Shown here in pieces: positions 52,682 to 52,820 of a stretch of DNA of 52,820 nt (positions within the stretch are counted from its first letter, which is position 1; the number at the start of each line of letters is the position of its first letter). The position numbers and the translations under genes were made by a program. The stretch is taken from the NCBI GenBank assembly GCA_964533705.1, contig CAZHMN010000009.1, positions 1-52,820 on the forward strand, read 5' to 3'. Under the pieces are notes generated by a model that was not told the origin of the DNA, did no database searches, and saw nothing but the letters and a program-made list of their open reading frames with translations. This DNA is from CAZHMN01 sp964533705 (lineage in GTDB: Bacteria; Electryoneota; B3-LCP).

Positions 52682-52820
52682 ATGATGGGAACGCGAATTG
52701 GAAAAATCTTGGCATCCCTCGACATCGGCACCAACTCCACGCTGTTTCTATTGGCTGAAAAGCACTCTGACGGCCGGATCAGTCCGATTCACCATGACGT
52801 CCGCACCAACGATCTGGGTA
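52682..52820 (+). CDS. Ppx/GppA-type phosphatase, 3' end cut by the window
   Basis: Only the first 46 codons are present. The ASKHA-type phosphate motif SLDIGTNSTLFLLAE and the following GRISPIHHDVRTNDLG are typical of the exopolyphosphatase/guanosine pentaphosphatase family, which acts on polyphosphate or pppGpp. Two adjacent ATG codons (52682, 52685) can start it; no ribosome site is evident. Confidence 0.82.
   Translation, partial: MMGTRIGKILASLDIGTNSTLFLLAEKHSDGRISPIHHDVRTNDLG

Overview
The window looks like a scaffold from an uncultivated Gram-negative bacterium of the FCB (Fibrobacteres-Chlorobi-Bacteroidetes) superphylum. The evidence is a SprA translocon gene, a PorV/PorQ-type outer-membrane protein, six exported proteins ending in type IX secretion (T9SS) C-terminal sorting domains, a TonB-dependent receptor, a folK-deoxynucleoside kinase pair and a DUF5683-type protein. 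The phylum cannot be fixed from this sequence; one of the metagenome-only FCB candidate phyla seems likelier than true Bacteroidetes. Two runs of exactly 100 N (33787-33886 and 45693-45792) are scaffolding gaps, and each interrupts a gene. I saw no CRISPR array, insertion sequence, prophage or rRNA.

Layout. Positions 1-14771 hold a surface/secretion block on the + strand: a TonB-dependent receptor (cut by the window edge), a sorting-domain protein, a PorV/PorQ-like barrel, a 1327-residue surface protein with what looks like a dead metalloprotease domain, a TPR lipoprotein and a 996-residue sorting-domain protein. Positions 14787-17746 are the pyrimidine operon pyrR-pyrB-pyrC behind a PyrR-binding attenuator. 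It is followed by selB, tRNA-Phe with its own promoter and terminator, and a secreted M14 carboxypeptidase. Positions 22362-27414 carry folB, folK, a deoxynucleoside kinase, a small membrane protein, ridA, a DUF5683 protein, an HD-domain protein, a YfiM-like lipoprotein and a PHP-domain protein. purF has a clear promoter. Behind it lies a compact four-gene unit (UbiA prenyltransferase, 2x[4Fe-4S] ferredoxin, archaeal-type geranylgeranyl reductase, CDP-alcohol phosphatidyltransferase), which is the most interesting system here. cysS, a DUF3566-like gene broken by a gap, gltX and a secreted C39-like peptidase follow.

From 37523 to 45202 the genes are on the minus strand: an FmdB zinc ribbon protein, a CbiX-like chelatase with a signal peptide, the conserved spoVR-yeaH-prkA stress module, and another small sorting-domain protein. 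The window ends on the + strand with sprA, a glutaminyl-cyclase-like M28 enzyme and the first codons of a Ppx/GppA phosphatase.

How the parts fit. SprA is the T9SS outer-membrane channel and PorV-like proteins shuttle cargo from it. The sorting-domain proteins in the window are the expected cargo, and the cyclase beside sprA would cap cargo whose mature N-terminus is Gln. The UbiA/ferredoxin/reductase/CDP-alcohol set has the enzyme types needed for ether-linked, saturated isoprenoid phospholipids; saturation of a quinone side chain is the main alternative. A family of 20-base repeats sits near the 5' ends of several membrane or secreted protein genes.
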